Shown here piece after piece: positions 52,896-64,000 of a stretch of DNA of 64,000 nucleotides. Every line of letters begins with the position of its first letter. The stretch's first letter is position 1. This DNA is from Polyodon spathula (lineage: Eukaryota; Chordata; Actinopteri; Acipenseriformes; Polyodontidae): the NCBI RefSeq assembly GCF_017654505.1, contig NC_054559.1, forward strand, positions 19,692,292 through 19,756,291, read 5' to 3'. Below the pieces are notes generated by a model. The model ran no database searches. It had not been told where the DNA came from and saw only the letters and a list, made by a program, of their open reading frames with translations. The position numbers were made by a program, and so were the translations under genes.

Positions 52896-55485
52896 AGTGC
52901 ATTGCCAGTCATTTGGGGTTCTGTCTTGTATATATTAAACTACCTGGTCTAAACTTTGCCAATAAGAGATAGCTCAGTATATCCTGGACTGACTTGACAG
53001 CCTGACCTAGCAATCGAAGTCAGTACATTTCCACTCCGCTGATCTGGGGAAATGCAGCAATTCATGTTCCTCCATTTCTTCTATGCAAATTAATTTGTTT
53101 AACAAATAATCTTTTCCTTGTAGCCTCAGATCATTTCGTAGAATTTCCCTTGCGGTACCAGTTTGAAAAGTGTATGGGTGTGCCTCTGGTGTGCACTGCC
53201 AGGTTCTCAGCGCTCAGTGTCTCTAACCAGGGAGATTTCATTTCAAAGCATCCCGGGTCACTTTCAATGCCATCTTTTTTGGTCTGTTAAATCGAGTGGC
53301 GGTGTATTTCTGCGGCTGTCTTCACTCAAGTTAAGGTGTTCTCCAGAAAGATATTTGCTATACAGGAAAAGCATTTCTTTACCTTTGCTCTATCCTGTGT
53401 TGTCCATATCGTAGCACTATATATATATATTTTTTTTTCCAGCGTAAATTAATATTTTTATTCCCAAATCATGGGTGACAAATCAACCAGGAAAGGGAAT
53501 TTCTATTACGGGCACCGTGTATCAAGATCTGGTAAGAACCAGCCAATAACCCAGCAGTGTTGCAGGAGGGAGCATGAACTGCATACGCTACTCTACTCCT
53601 AAACACGCAACCAGTGCGCACACTGGTAAGGAACAGGACTCCAAAATCCTGGGCGCTTCAGGTGGCTGGTTTCCCCTCAGAGAGTTAAGAGACAGCATCC
53701 CACTGCAAAAGGGGGTCTGCTTCTGTATAACTGTACAGCTAATGTGGAACTGAGGCGTAAGTAGGTCACTTAGCAATTTTTCGAAAAAGCTGCAATTTGA
53801 TAATCGGAACTCAGGTGTTTGCTCTCGTGATAAACAGAGGGCTGTGTCCGTGGTTTCTGAGCTCCGCGTTGTGTGTAGTGAGCTGTGTCTCTTGTCTGAC
53901 CTGTGCGTGTTGACTGCTGTAAATGGCTGTTGCTAATTATGCTTGTTGAAAAATTATATCAGCGATCTCAAGGGTATCCTGCTAAATTAAATCAGTGAAA
54001 TTAGAAATGAACCGCTCTCAAGGTCACTGAGCGCTGAACCAGTTAAAACATTATTACATCGCGTGGCCCTGGTGACTGAAATCCAGTGATCATCCACTGG
54101 GCCGATACAGCACTACCACAGACAGCTTCCCCACGCTGCTCTCCTCCCTGCTGCTACTCCGTCTCCTCAGTCTCCATGCCTAGATCATCCCTGGTCTACC
54201 TCCTAAACTCCAGCAGCGGTCGAAATGATGGTGCCGCTTGGTTTTTCCCGACAGCTTTGCCTCTATAAACATTTACTAATCAAGGAATCGCCCCATTGGG
54301 AGCCTCATGCAGCTGCCCAGTAACACATGCCTTCCTGGCCCATGACATGTCTTCTTGATTTTTAATACTCAAGTTTTCTCAATGCATACCTGTTGCCATG
54401 TTACCAAGAGTCTGTTTGAAAACCAAACTGTTTCCAATGCATCAATGACTGTGCGCTATTCAGTTAGGAGTGTGCTGATTTCACCTCTATCTGACCCAAC
54501 ATCTTCCAGAGAAAACCTCTAAACACGATCCTGCATACATGCCTTCAGCTTGATCACACAAAGCAGATGAACAGCATTCTTTTTTATTAGTATTCAGTTG
54601 ATTCAATTAACGAAAGATTCCATTAAGCCGTTTTCCCTGTGCTGCACTATGAGATTGGATTTGAACCCACTGCCAATTTGATCACCTAGCCCTTACCTAG
54701 AGCCAGCAGACTTATAAAGCTCCCCACCCCCACCACTCCCTTTAAAAACATGCCTGAATGGACTCTCTGGATGGAATTTCAATTTGGATGAAGTATTAGA
54801 AATGTAGGAAACGTGTCTGATGATGGAAGTAAAAATGAGGTCAGTGCTGCTCCTCTGTAATTAGGAAATTGGCAATTACTGTAACAGGAGAGGTAGCCGA
54901 TGCAAAACAGGTTCTATTAAGTGCGTGCCAAGGCAGTGCAGGCAATGCACGCAGTAAAAGAGAAACTCAAGCAGTTTTGCACCACAGCCAGAAAGAATGT
55001 TCCGTTAGAGGGATGCACACAGCATTCCGTACGGGAATCAGAACTAACACCACCAGAAAAAAAAAGACGGCCTTGTAATAAAATGAATACACTTCTAAAC
55101 AGACTGAGTTGCTTGTACCAAGTGTAATCTTTTTTTTTTACAACAAAACCTGTAGGCATTGAAATTGACCAGGCTTTTTTGCTCCAAAGGTACAATTTGC
55201 AGATTGTAAAAAGATTCCTGTAACAAAACTTTCAGCAAATGATTTAAACAGGCAGGTTTAAGGGCAGCTTTGATAAACTTGATCTTATGAAACATACAGG
55301 GATATATAGCGTCTTTATCAATGTGTCTCCCCCTTTGACAATAAACAAGGTTTCGCTATGGAAGGTTTTTTTAAAGCCTGTTTTGAATCATTAGAAGTTT
55401 GTAAAACAGATTTTTTAACTGTTTTAGGGTTTTTTTTTAAGTTTTTAAAAGTACTCTAAGAGAATGCTTATTCTGCAAGAAATCA

Positions 55486-55650
55486 GTTCTTAAAATCATT
55501 CCCAAAGTCCTTAACAACATTCCCGAACAGCCCTTAAAAACATTCCCAAACAGTCCTAAAGGACATTCCCAGACAGTCCTTAACAACATTCCTAAAAAGT
55601 TCTTAACAACATTCCCGAACAGTCCTCAAAAACATTCCCAAGCAGCTCTT
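55486..55650. repeat. 23-bp minisatellite, about 7 copies
   Basis: The unit TCCTTAACAACATTCCCGAA plus CAG repeats about seven times with substitutions (for example AAAAACATTCCCAAACAG, GGACATTCCCAGACAG). Confidence 0.9.
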
Positions 55651-55826
55651 AATATGGATTGGGCCCTGTTTGCTATAATACCAACCATGTGATAAGAAAT
55701 CTTGTCAACTCATCAGACAAGTCCCTATTGCTCGTCTGTAATTAAGAAATAAGTCTATTGTTCCAACACAAACTTAATCTTGAAGCTTACTGACATATAG
55801 CGGCTGGGGAAACGGATCAATACGTA

Positions 55827-55831
55827 ATAAA

Positions 55832-55874
<43 letters not shown>

Positions 55875-55893
55875 TAATAATAATAATAATATT
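55827..55893. repeat. (TAA)n microsatellite
   Basis: About 21 AAT units with one interruption. Confidence 0.95.
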
Positions 55894-56113
55894 GCAAGCT
55901 TTTCTTTGGATTCAATGAGATTTGTCACAAGAACACTCCAGACACTGTTCAGAGCATGAATTTAGATCTCAGTGAAATGGGTCACTACATCAAGTTGTCC
56001 CCAAGGTGTTTATTAAGAGTGTCAAAGGCAAACCAGTGGGGATGTTGTCATGGAATAGTGCACACAAAGGGCTGAAACTTTTACAGAGGACCTAGTTAAG
56101 CTTGTCTACAAAC

Positions 56114-56240
56114 AAAATATTGCAACTGGAAAATATATATCAAAATATTGCATCTGGAAAATATATATCAACATATTGCATCTGGAAAATATATATCAAA
56201 ATATTGCATCTGGAAAATATATATCAACATATTGCGTCTG
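56114..56240. repeat. 28-bp tandem repeat with alternating variants
   Basis: Four full units and one partial unit of AAAATATTGCATCTGGAAAA plus TATATATC. From the second unit on, the first bases alternate AAAATATT, AACATATT, AAAATATT, AACATATT, giving a 56-bp higher-order period. Confidence 0.9.
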
Positions 56241-57373
56241 TCAGTTTCTTTGATCTGTTTTTTTGTGTTTGTTTGTTTTTTTTTTGTTGTTTTTTTTTTT
56301 TTTTTAAATCAACATGTTTGTTTTTTCTTTATGGGAAAATCTCTTGGAAGTAAAGCATTGATTTGCATGGACCCGATGGTCGTGATGTGTCTCCCTCTCT
56401 CATATAATCTGAGCAGACACTGTGTTTGTGCTTGAAGCAGGGAAAGGGGAGGGGTTACTGCTCTTGCCTTTTGATCTAGATGCAGACAGACCCACGAATT
56501 GCCTGAACTAAAAATGGTCGATTCAATCTGCCCCTCACCAAAATTACAAACCCCCTGCTTCTTAACAATGCAGCATGTATGAACCTTCATGCTACTTTAC
56601 AAAATGTTCGGTGCAAAAAACAAAACAAAACAAAAAAAACGAAAAAGAATATTTTCTGAAAAAGCTATTTGCATGCAACAAAACCAGCAAGAAATGACTC
56701 AATAAATACAATAAGAACAAATAAATAGATAACGGCGTTCGTCAAATAAACTAATACGAAATAAACTGTTTTGACCTTTAAATAACGTCTGACCTTCATA
56801 AATGTTAGCTATCCTTTCCTTTTAAAAAGGACCAAATAATACAGTGACTGCATCATCCAGAACTTTCAAAACGCTCGATCAAAATCCAAATGCAAACCTT
56901 TCAAGACACTGCCAGGCAAACGTTTAGCCTTGAGAACGCGTGTCTGTTTGATAGCTGCATTGTATTGTGTCATTCTCATGCTTACATGACAGTAAACATC
57001 AGGTGCCTATTTTTTACAGGCGTGTTTATCCTTAGGATATAAGGATTCTAACTAAATTCTGGGGCAAGCAGTTCCCCATTAAATAGTTGCATTCCTTTAA
57101 GAAAAACAAGTGCCATTACAGAAGAGAGCTGAACCAATATACCGGTAAGAATCAGGCCCTTGTTAGCACCCCAACATCCCAGAGAAGCATCATTACTTTC
57201 CCGCAGCTTCGCCTGGTAAACTGATCAATACATTGATTACCCTCTGCAAAAGAAACATGCCTCCATCGACACAAACCTGTCCTACTTTTGAGGCAAAATC
57301 GGAGACGCAATTATTATAAACTGGCACCATTACAAATGTCTTGGCCCTCCTGTCACAGAGTTGTGTTTGCCAG

Positions 57374-57378
<5 letters not shown>

Positions 57379-57417
<39 letters not shown>
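57379..57417. repeat. (AT)n microsatellite
   Basis: About 19 AT units. Confidence 0.95.
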
Positions 57418-57418
<1 letters not shown>

Positions 57419-58321
57419 CTGCAGATTTCCCTGTCGTCCTCTTTGGTGGTAGGTTTTAAACAGCCCTACATTGCGCAGTGTGTGCGAAACTGATCGTCTC
57501 CAGAAGGGGGTGCTGTGGCCTTTTCACCCATTTTTTTTATTTTTTATTTTAATTGCCCGCTCAGAACCAAGCTGATTTTTGTACAGATTAACAATGATCT
57601 GCATTAGTTAGAGTGACTTGTTATTAGAAACATCTCTGATGCTGGGGAACACCCTGCTGGTATAAGGGGAGCAGCTTTACAGAATGACAAACTGGCTTCT
57701 GCCAATATTACCAGAATATTTTCCAGCATGCCCCTATTACGTGCGGTATACTGTGGGAAAAGCTTAGCCAGGTGCTTTAAAAGTAAAGCAAAGGGCAGTG
57801 AATTCAATGCTGTAGGCTTTGAACTGTTTAGCTGTCTGAATAAAGGCGCAATCAACAACCAATTTCCTTACCAGATACTGGACTGGTAATACCTGCCAAT
57901 AATCGGTGCTTTGGGAACACTGTAACAAAAATCTGTAGTAATATCATTTTTACATTGATGAAACTATTTTTAAAAAGCAAATCGATTTCCTGCCGTTTCC
58001 CCATCACAAAACAAAGGGAAGGGTTTTAGCGCAACACACAAGGACAACAATTGCTGTGACTGTTCCACTGCTTTCATTGGTATATCCGAATATGTTGTCC
58101 CGGGACGATGAATTGAGAAAGAGAATTGTATTATATATGAATATACCATATGATAAAAAAAAATTTAAAAAATGAATCTACTACGTTTGTTCTTTTTTTT
58201 TTTTTTTTTTTGGTAATATGTGTTTATTATAATATGTGGATTTGACCATATTTGACCAATATTCCCACTCGTCTTTTTATAATGCTTATACTGTATCCCA
58301 AATATATTTTTTAAAAAAATA

Positions 58322-58324
<3 letters not shown>

Positions 58325-58384
<60 letters not shown>
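58325..58384. repeat. (AT)n microsatellite
   Basis: About 30 AT units. Confidence 0.95.
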
Positions 58385-58387
<3 letters not shown>

Positions 58388-58851
58388 AGATTTAACTTAA
58401 CTAAAAAAGAAAAATACTGTACCTACTCAATATATTTTTTTCACAGGTAACATAGACAAATTAATAGTCCATAGAGCTTGATGCATACAATACTATAGAC
58501 ATTAAGGGACATCATCTACACTCACATACATACACACAGATACATATATTGCATTGCATACAACAATCCTTTGAGTACAGCTTCCCTATCGTACAGCATG
58601 CCCCATCCTCACAACAGAACAGCGCTGGTGTTACAGAGCATGCTGCGTCTTTGATTGAGTTTAAACAATGCAGTCTGTGTGTGTGTGTGTGTGTGCACTT
58701 GCACATCCCAGCAACACGATCGTTTAAAACGCAATTGCTGTATAAATTACCAAGCAGATTAGGCCATGGAACAAATATAAAAATTTTAAAAAGTCCGGGG
58801 AGGGGGGGAGAACCATAATTCGTTTTAGAGAACTGATACTAATAATAATAT

Positions 58852-58952
<101 letters not shown>

Positions 58953-59080
58953 TGGTGCTAATATAAAAATAGTGAGAACCACGATTTTTTTTTTATCACT
59001 TTCTTAATGAAAAGAAGAAGTAGACATATCTATTCTATCTATCTAGATCTATAGATCGATAGAGGATAGACCTATAGACT

Positions 59081-59096
59081 AGATAGATAGATAGAC

Positions 59097-59195
<99 letters not shown>

Positions 59196-59292
59196 CAGAT
59201 AGATAGATAGACAGACAGATAGATAGATAGACAGATAGACAGATAGATAGATAGACAGATAGATAGACAGATAGACGGATAGACAGATAGAC

Positions 59293-59337
<45 letters not shown>

Positions 59338-59378
59338 CAGACAGATAGACAGACAGATAGATAGATAGATAGATAGAC

Positions 59379-59409
<31 letters not shown>

Positions 59410-59446
59410 CAGATAGACAGATAGATAGACAGATAGATAGATAGAT
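59081..59446. repeat. GATA/GACA tetranucleotide array
   Basis: Roughly 90 GATA units lie on the + strand, with scattered GACA units enriched in the segments 59194-59290, 59336-59352 and 59376-59430. The left border contains an inverted CTATCTATCTAGATC before the array starts. The Tyr-Leu-Ser-Ile open frame across it is an artefact. Confidence 0.97.
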
Positions 59447-60814
59447 CATATGTTAGTGTCTATGCCCTGTCAGTTTCTGATTGCCTATATTACCCTGAAT
59501 GAATGCTACTCAATTGCAGTTCAATATATCGGATTTCAAAGGTTGTTTGCATGTACCAAAAATCATTAGCATCACCATGCAGCTTGCTGGACAATTCGTT
59601 TTTTTAATAAATATCATCAGACTGGCTTGAATGACTATACTCATTCTGGTTGGGTATTGTTCACGCATGTCTTTGTGCTGCCCGCTCCTGTTCAATAAGG
59701 TACATTCCCTTCACACGCTCTGTGGTAATGGGTGGGTTTGTTGTATATTTATGGGGTCAATTATCATGGCCTCAAACCACACAGGTTAAATTACCACTGG
59801 ATTCCAATTCGAGATCAATTGAAAAAAAGGCGTAGTGTGGCTTCAGACAAATGAAAACCAGGTCAAGTGGATTAACTACAATAATTAGTGCAAGGATCTC
59901 AACTGTGCAAATTCTTTCAGGCTAAAATTGCACAGTGTTATTGTCAATGCTAACCAAGGTGGAATAAACACCGCACAATGTGGTGGGCTGACTCTCCCGT
60001 GCTGTTCCATTGAGTGGGGGAACCTAGCGGCACAGATACCTCTACTCAACTCTGTGTGTGTAATGCAGCATTTACATATGGATATAATAACACATATTTT
60101 AATAATCCAACAGGAAAAAGTTTGTCCCACCACTATTGCTTTCAACCAAATCAATCACTATCTCGTAGTTACACAAAAAACAACACAACGGGACTCATAG
60201 ATATTTCCGTGCACACAAACCTAGTATACAAGGCAGTGCAAAAGCATCAACAAATCAATGCTGATTTCTATCGTTTATTTACTTATTTACTATGCAACCT
60301 GTCCACAGTAAATAATATTATAAATGTGGCAATCCTAGCTCTGAGGTAAAAGACAAATACTGATGTTGGGCTGCTGTTTAATCGCTGATAAACCTCAGTT
60401 AGAATTATTTCTGTACGGGCAGAATGACACCCAAAAATGCGCTTTTCCAAACTTATTTTTCCCCCTAAACTGTCAAGCAACTGTAACTATAACACAACAG
60501 ACAGCTCCCCTTTTTCTCGCGTTAAAATAAACTCTCAGAGTTTACTGCATTCTTATGGAATGGTGAACAGATATGTTATATCGCTCTCTGCGAATCTGAT
60601 ATACTCCGCACGAAAACAAGAATATATTTCAAAACCCGGTGCCCGGGCAAATTAATGCGCATTTCCTAATGCACTGGACTTGCAACCGCGGCTTTTTGGG
60701 CAACGTATTAAAATGAGAGTCAACATCAAAAGCCAGCAGAAAAAGACTTTTGGAGTTGACCGTTTCCCAAGGGTGGCAAGTGACATGAACCAAGTAATTG
60801 TCTCGGTCTGACGA

Positions 60815-60868
60815 CATATATATATATATAGATATATATATATATATAGTATAATATATATATATATA
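60815..60868. repeat. (TA)n palindromic tract
   Basis: TATATA runs are interrupted by single G or A bases, forming a near-palindrome about 540 bp downstream of exon 1 in transcript direction. Confidence 0.9.
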
Positions 60869-61400
60869 ACAACCCCAAAAAGGCACGGTTCTGGTTTGCG
60901 CATGGCACAATTGGCTGGTTTTCATGAAAGTTAGCAATTCCCCAGTAACACTCACGCCACACACTGAACCAGTATAAAAACAAACCTGTGGCTCACTTTA
61001 TAATACAAAGTGTGGAATGAAAACACTTTGCTTCAAACGTAATGGTTTATTTGAATACTAATAAGGTCCATATTATTGCAATAACGCTAACACTACGTGT
61101 GCACCGAAGTGACCAAATTAAGAACAGCAGCAAAGAGCGTAGGAGCTTTGACATTAAATCGATGTTGGGGAAAAAAAAAAAAACAGACATAAAAACAAAT
61201 TTACAAGAAGAGAAGTTTGCAAAGTTGCCAGATCACAGCACAGCAATGTGGAGAGGCTCCTCAAGGAGACTTGCCAACAAACATCCCGCCCTTTTTTCAA
61301 CTGTAAACCTATTTACATTTTTAACAAGGAGCATCACAATTACACAATAGAAAACTAATATTAAAAAAAGACATATAAAAGTTGTTTTGTTTTTTTTTAC

Positions 61401-61430
61401 CTGAGTTAGACAGAGAGGAGAATACATCAT
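61401..61430 (-). CDS. nfic: Nuclear factor I C-type, coding exon 1 (N-terminus)
   Basis: This is the first coding exon. It encodes ten residues, MMYSPLCLTQ, which is the conserved N-terminal leader of NFI proteins. It ends at a splice donor reading CTCAG|gtaaaa. The frame joins in phase 0 to exon 2, which begins with Asp-Glu-Phe-His-Pro-Phe. Two ATGs lie in tandem at 61428-61430 and 61425-61427. The first has A at -3 and is taken as the start, and no further in-frame ATG was found upstream as far as 61500. Known NFI proteins vary between MYSP, MYSSP and MMYSP leaders, so use of either ATG is plausible. NFI genes often have alternative first exons, so other 5' ends may exist in intron 1 or beyond the window. 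The exon is short, so its identity rests on the exact leader match, the donor and the position upstream of exon 2. Confidence 0.9.
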
Positions 61431-62773
61431 GGTTCTGTGAAACGGATTAGAATTTGACAAATAGTCAAAACACGAAAAAAAGAAAAATGTTACTGAGTCA
61501 TTTTGCTCCGTCTTTTAAAAGTCAGATCCGCAAAACACAAAGAGGGAAAAAAAACCCAGCTGAAAATCAGAGAAAGCACACAGACATGGAGAGCTTAAAA
61601 AGCCGTTCCATTTAGTAAATGGGGGAGAGAAAGAATTAAAGAACGAGAAAATGAAAGAGGGAGGAATGATGTGACGTTATGAGAATAGCCCATCCCAAAA
61701 AAAAGAAAAGGGGCTACATCCGACTTAAAGATGCAGTATCCCTGTTTCACACAGCAGGAAGATTAGCATTTAATACTTCGTTTAATGTGCATTTAATTAA
61801 GAGCCTCTGCTTTATCGATCGGGACATCTACCAGAAAGCAGGGGATAGATCCTAACGGATTACAGTTCTCATGCAACTGTCAGAAAGTTAACTGATATCG
61901 AAAGCGCAGGCTGCATCCAGCGACTCTCCGTCGCCTTATCAAAATTCCAATCTAAGCAGAGCCACGTTTATTTAGAAAGGAATAAAAAAAAGCGACAAGC
62001 ACCATTATAAAAGTCTTTAATCGCCAAATCGAATAACAACAGCGAGTTTACAAGCTGGATATATTCCTGACTTTTTGATCGAGCACTGAAAACAAAAACC
62101 TCCCTTAATAAAATACAGTGCGTTTCATCATATCTGCACAGCTTGAATGAAGGCCTCTCTCTTTGAATCTACAACGTACTCTTTTGTGAGAAGGTTTTCA
62201 GTCTGAGCCCTTGCACCCCCCACCCCCCGCGTTAAATGTTTTAAAATATGTTACCAACTTGAAAAAATTAATATATATTAAAGACGCTTTTAAAAAATAA
62301 AAGTTGCGTACAGAACTGATAGCCCCCTTTGCAAGATCTGTCTTGGTTTGGAATACCAGTCGCCCAGATTGTATAGGTATTGCCTTATAATTAGTTTACA
62401 ATACAGCTTAAGAAAAGTTCCAACAACCCGTTAAGAGTAATCTCTTAATTTTGTTTTTAGTGCTACAAAAAGTACAGTAAAGATTTCTGAAAACTACGAC
62501 CGCAGGAGGTTTCGCTTCAGCTCTGAATGAAGAAAGAAAAAAAAAATGCATATAATTATAAAAAAAATATCAATGTTGAAAAAAGGGTTGAAAATATAAC
62601 CGGGGTAAGACCTGCAAATGTACTAATTTTGAACTAACAGTAAATTAACAACACCTGTATCTCTTCTGCTTCATAATCCGAGAAGCTTAATTTGCCACAC
62701 ACATTATTATTATTATATAAACTACATCACTGGAACTCCCCAGATTTTTGCAAATAAATAAATATACCCCTCA

Positions 62774-62777
<4 letters not shown>

Positions 62778-62841
<64 letters not shown>

Positions 62842-62846
62842 TATTT
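62778..62846. repeat. (TAT)n microsatellite
   Basis: About 22 TTA units with one TA interruption. Confidence 0.95.
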
Positions 62847-63533
62847 ATGGGTTACTTAAGCCAACATCAAAGTGAACTTTTACGTGCATTACACAATTGA
62901 AAGATGTGCCGTTAACTTGCACGGCAAAGATGACGTCTTTAATAAACTCTGTAAAAAAAAAAAAAATTAAGACGCGTTGTTCCAGTTTTACGTGAAAATT
63001 TGCACGTTTTAACAGAGCAAAACACATACAGTAAAATAATTATTATATAATAATATAATAATAATATGATCCAAATTATTTAATAAAGAAATCCACCTAT
63101 AACTGATCCGAAAAACATTTGATTCTCAAACAGGAACTTGAAACTACTGTATACATTCACACTGTCGCATGTTATGTAGAGGTTACTGTGTATAATAGCG
63201 GCTATTTTTAAGCCCTGCAACGTGAAAAAATGGTCATTTTTGGTAATACAGTAGGACGGGGGATTCCCATTAGTTAGCTGCATGGGTGGCGTTCTGGCAG
63301 AGCCATCAAAAACAAAACACTCGAACTTTGCATTATTAGTATTAATTTATATTTCAGATTATTGTGCAGAACACGAGGGGAGGTTGTGCAAATAAAGTTA
63401 TGTTTTACCTTTATGCTGTTTATGAAGACATAAGTTCACATAACTATTAACACAAAACCCGCAAAACTACATGCCAGTCCCTGATCATTGTAAGTATATT
63501 TCATGTCCAAAGTGAGGCTTTGGTAGAATGTAT

Positions 63534-63591
63534 TAGAATAGACAAAAAAAAGTCAATGATAATATAGAATGTGTTAGAATAGACAAAAAAG
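63534..63591. repeat. 31-bp tandem duplication
   Basis: TAGAATGTATTAGAATAGAC followed by a poly(A) run is repeated once, 31 bp later, with one A/G difference. Confidence 0.85.
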
Positions 63592-63835
63592 GAAACTATG
63601 CATTTAATGGTTATATTTAAAAATGTAATTACCTATGTGTGTAGACTACTAACGTGAATATGAAAAATGCACACTATTTCTGCACTGTGCAGTAATATAG
63701 CCTAATTTCCATATATATTTGAATAGTAAAAGAATGTTATTCTTCAAAAACTTTGTTAAATATTAAATCAATAAATTAATTTTAAAAAATAGGGGGCGGG
63801 GGTAAACTAAAGTAACAAATTACCTAAAGTTTTGC

Positions 63836-63906
63836 ACACACACACACACACGCACACGCACACGCACACGCACACACACACACACTCTCACACACACACA
63901 CACACA
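63836..63906. repeat. (CA)n microsatellite
   Basis: CA units with CG and CT interruptions in the upstream flank. Confidence 0.95.
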
Positions 63907-64000
63907 TACAATATTTCAATATTCTGGGTATCGTTATTTTAACGTGGTCAAAATATAATGGATAACGTTATTAACACGATAACCGTTACAGTGTTATGGA

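Larger units (their letters stand above)
61431..64000 (-). other. nfic: nfic 5' UTR and upstream flank
   Basis: This is sequence upstream of the start codon on the nfic strand. It is AT-rich with no obvious CpG island, TATA box or Inr that I would defend, and the transcription start cannot be placed. It contains a (TAT)n array at 62778-62846, a two-copy 31-bp duplication at 63534-63591 and a CA-rich array at 63836-63906. No other gene was recognised. Confidence 0.6.

Noticed and set aside
59081..59446. CRISPR-like regular repetition
   Set aside because: It is a tetranucleotide tandem array without spacers, in a vertebrate gene intron.
59072..59449. 125-codon Tyr-Leu-Ser-Ile repeat open frame
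   Set aside because: It is a translation of the GATA array. Such an array has few stops in that frame.
60014..60349. 111-codon + strand open frame in intron 1
   Set aside because: It has no recognisable domain and no promoter or splice context, and its size is within chance expectation for AT-rich intron.

Overview
The window is animal nuclear DNA, almost certainly from a ray-finned fish. It contains one recognisable gene, read on the minus strand: the 5' half of a nuclear factor I gene. The paralogue is called as nfic, from family-specific residues in exons 2, 3, 5 and 6. Six coding exons can be placed with canonical splice sites and a continuous reading frame: exon 1 at 61401-61430, exon 2 at 40654-41185, exon 3 at 6204-6275, exon 4 at 5227-5301, exon 5 at 4756-4879 and exon 6 at 4009-4133. 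Together they give 958 coding bases, or 319 codons plus one base. They cover the N-terminus, the whole DNA-binding/dimerisation domain and the start of the Ser/Pro-rich C-terminal region. Exon 7 and later exons lie beyond position 1.

From high to low coordinates (the direction of transcription) the layout is as follows. 61431-64000 is 5' UTR and upstream flank with no recognised gene. Intron 1 is 41186-61400 (about 20.2 kb). Exon 2 follows. Intron 2 is 6276-40653 (about 34.4 kb). Then comes a compact cluster of exons 3 to 6 with short introns of 902, 347 and 622 bp. Positions 1-4008 are the start of intron 6.

The introns are rich in simple repeats: (CT)n, (AT)n, (TAA)n, (CA)n, (GAA)n and a 366-bp GATA/GACA block. 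They also hold decayed non-LTR retrotransposons: a CR1-like 3' end at 33392-33975 and two L2-like fragments at 28190-28572 and 52129-52895. Several palindromic (foldback or MITE-like) elements are present. One of these carries an L2 fragment inside it and is flanked by a 6-bp direct repeat. The repeat types fit a fish genome. The CR1-like sequence resembles, from memory, elements common in non-teleost ray-finned fishes such as sturgeon or paddlefish, but that placement is a weak inference.

No bacterial-type systems, CRISPR arrays, rRNA, intact tRNA or intact transposon genes were seen. The most interesting points are a long (UUC)n tract close to the exon 4 acceptor, a tandem NAGNAG acceptor at exon 6, a 383-bp foldback element in intron 1, a possible cryptic regulatory cluster with a G-quadruplex motif in intron 2, and two unexplained open frames. 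I did not find a convincing new biological system.
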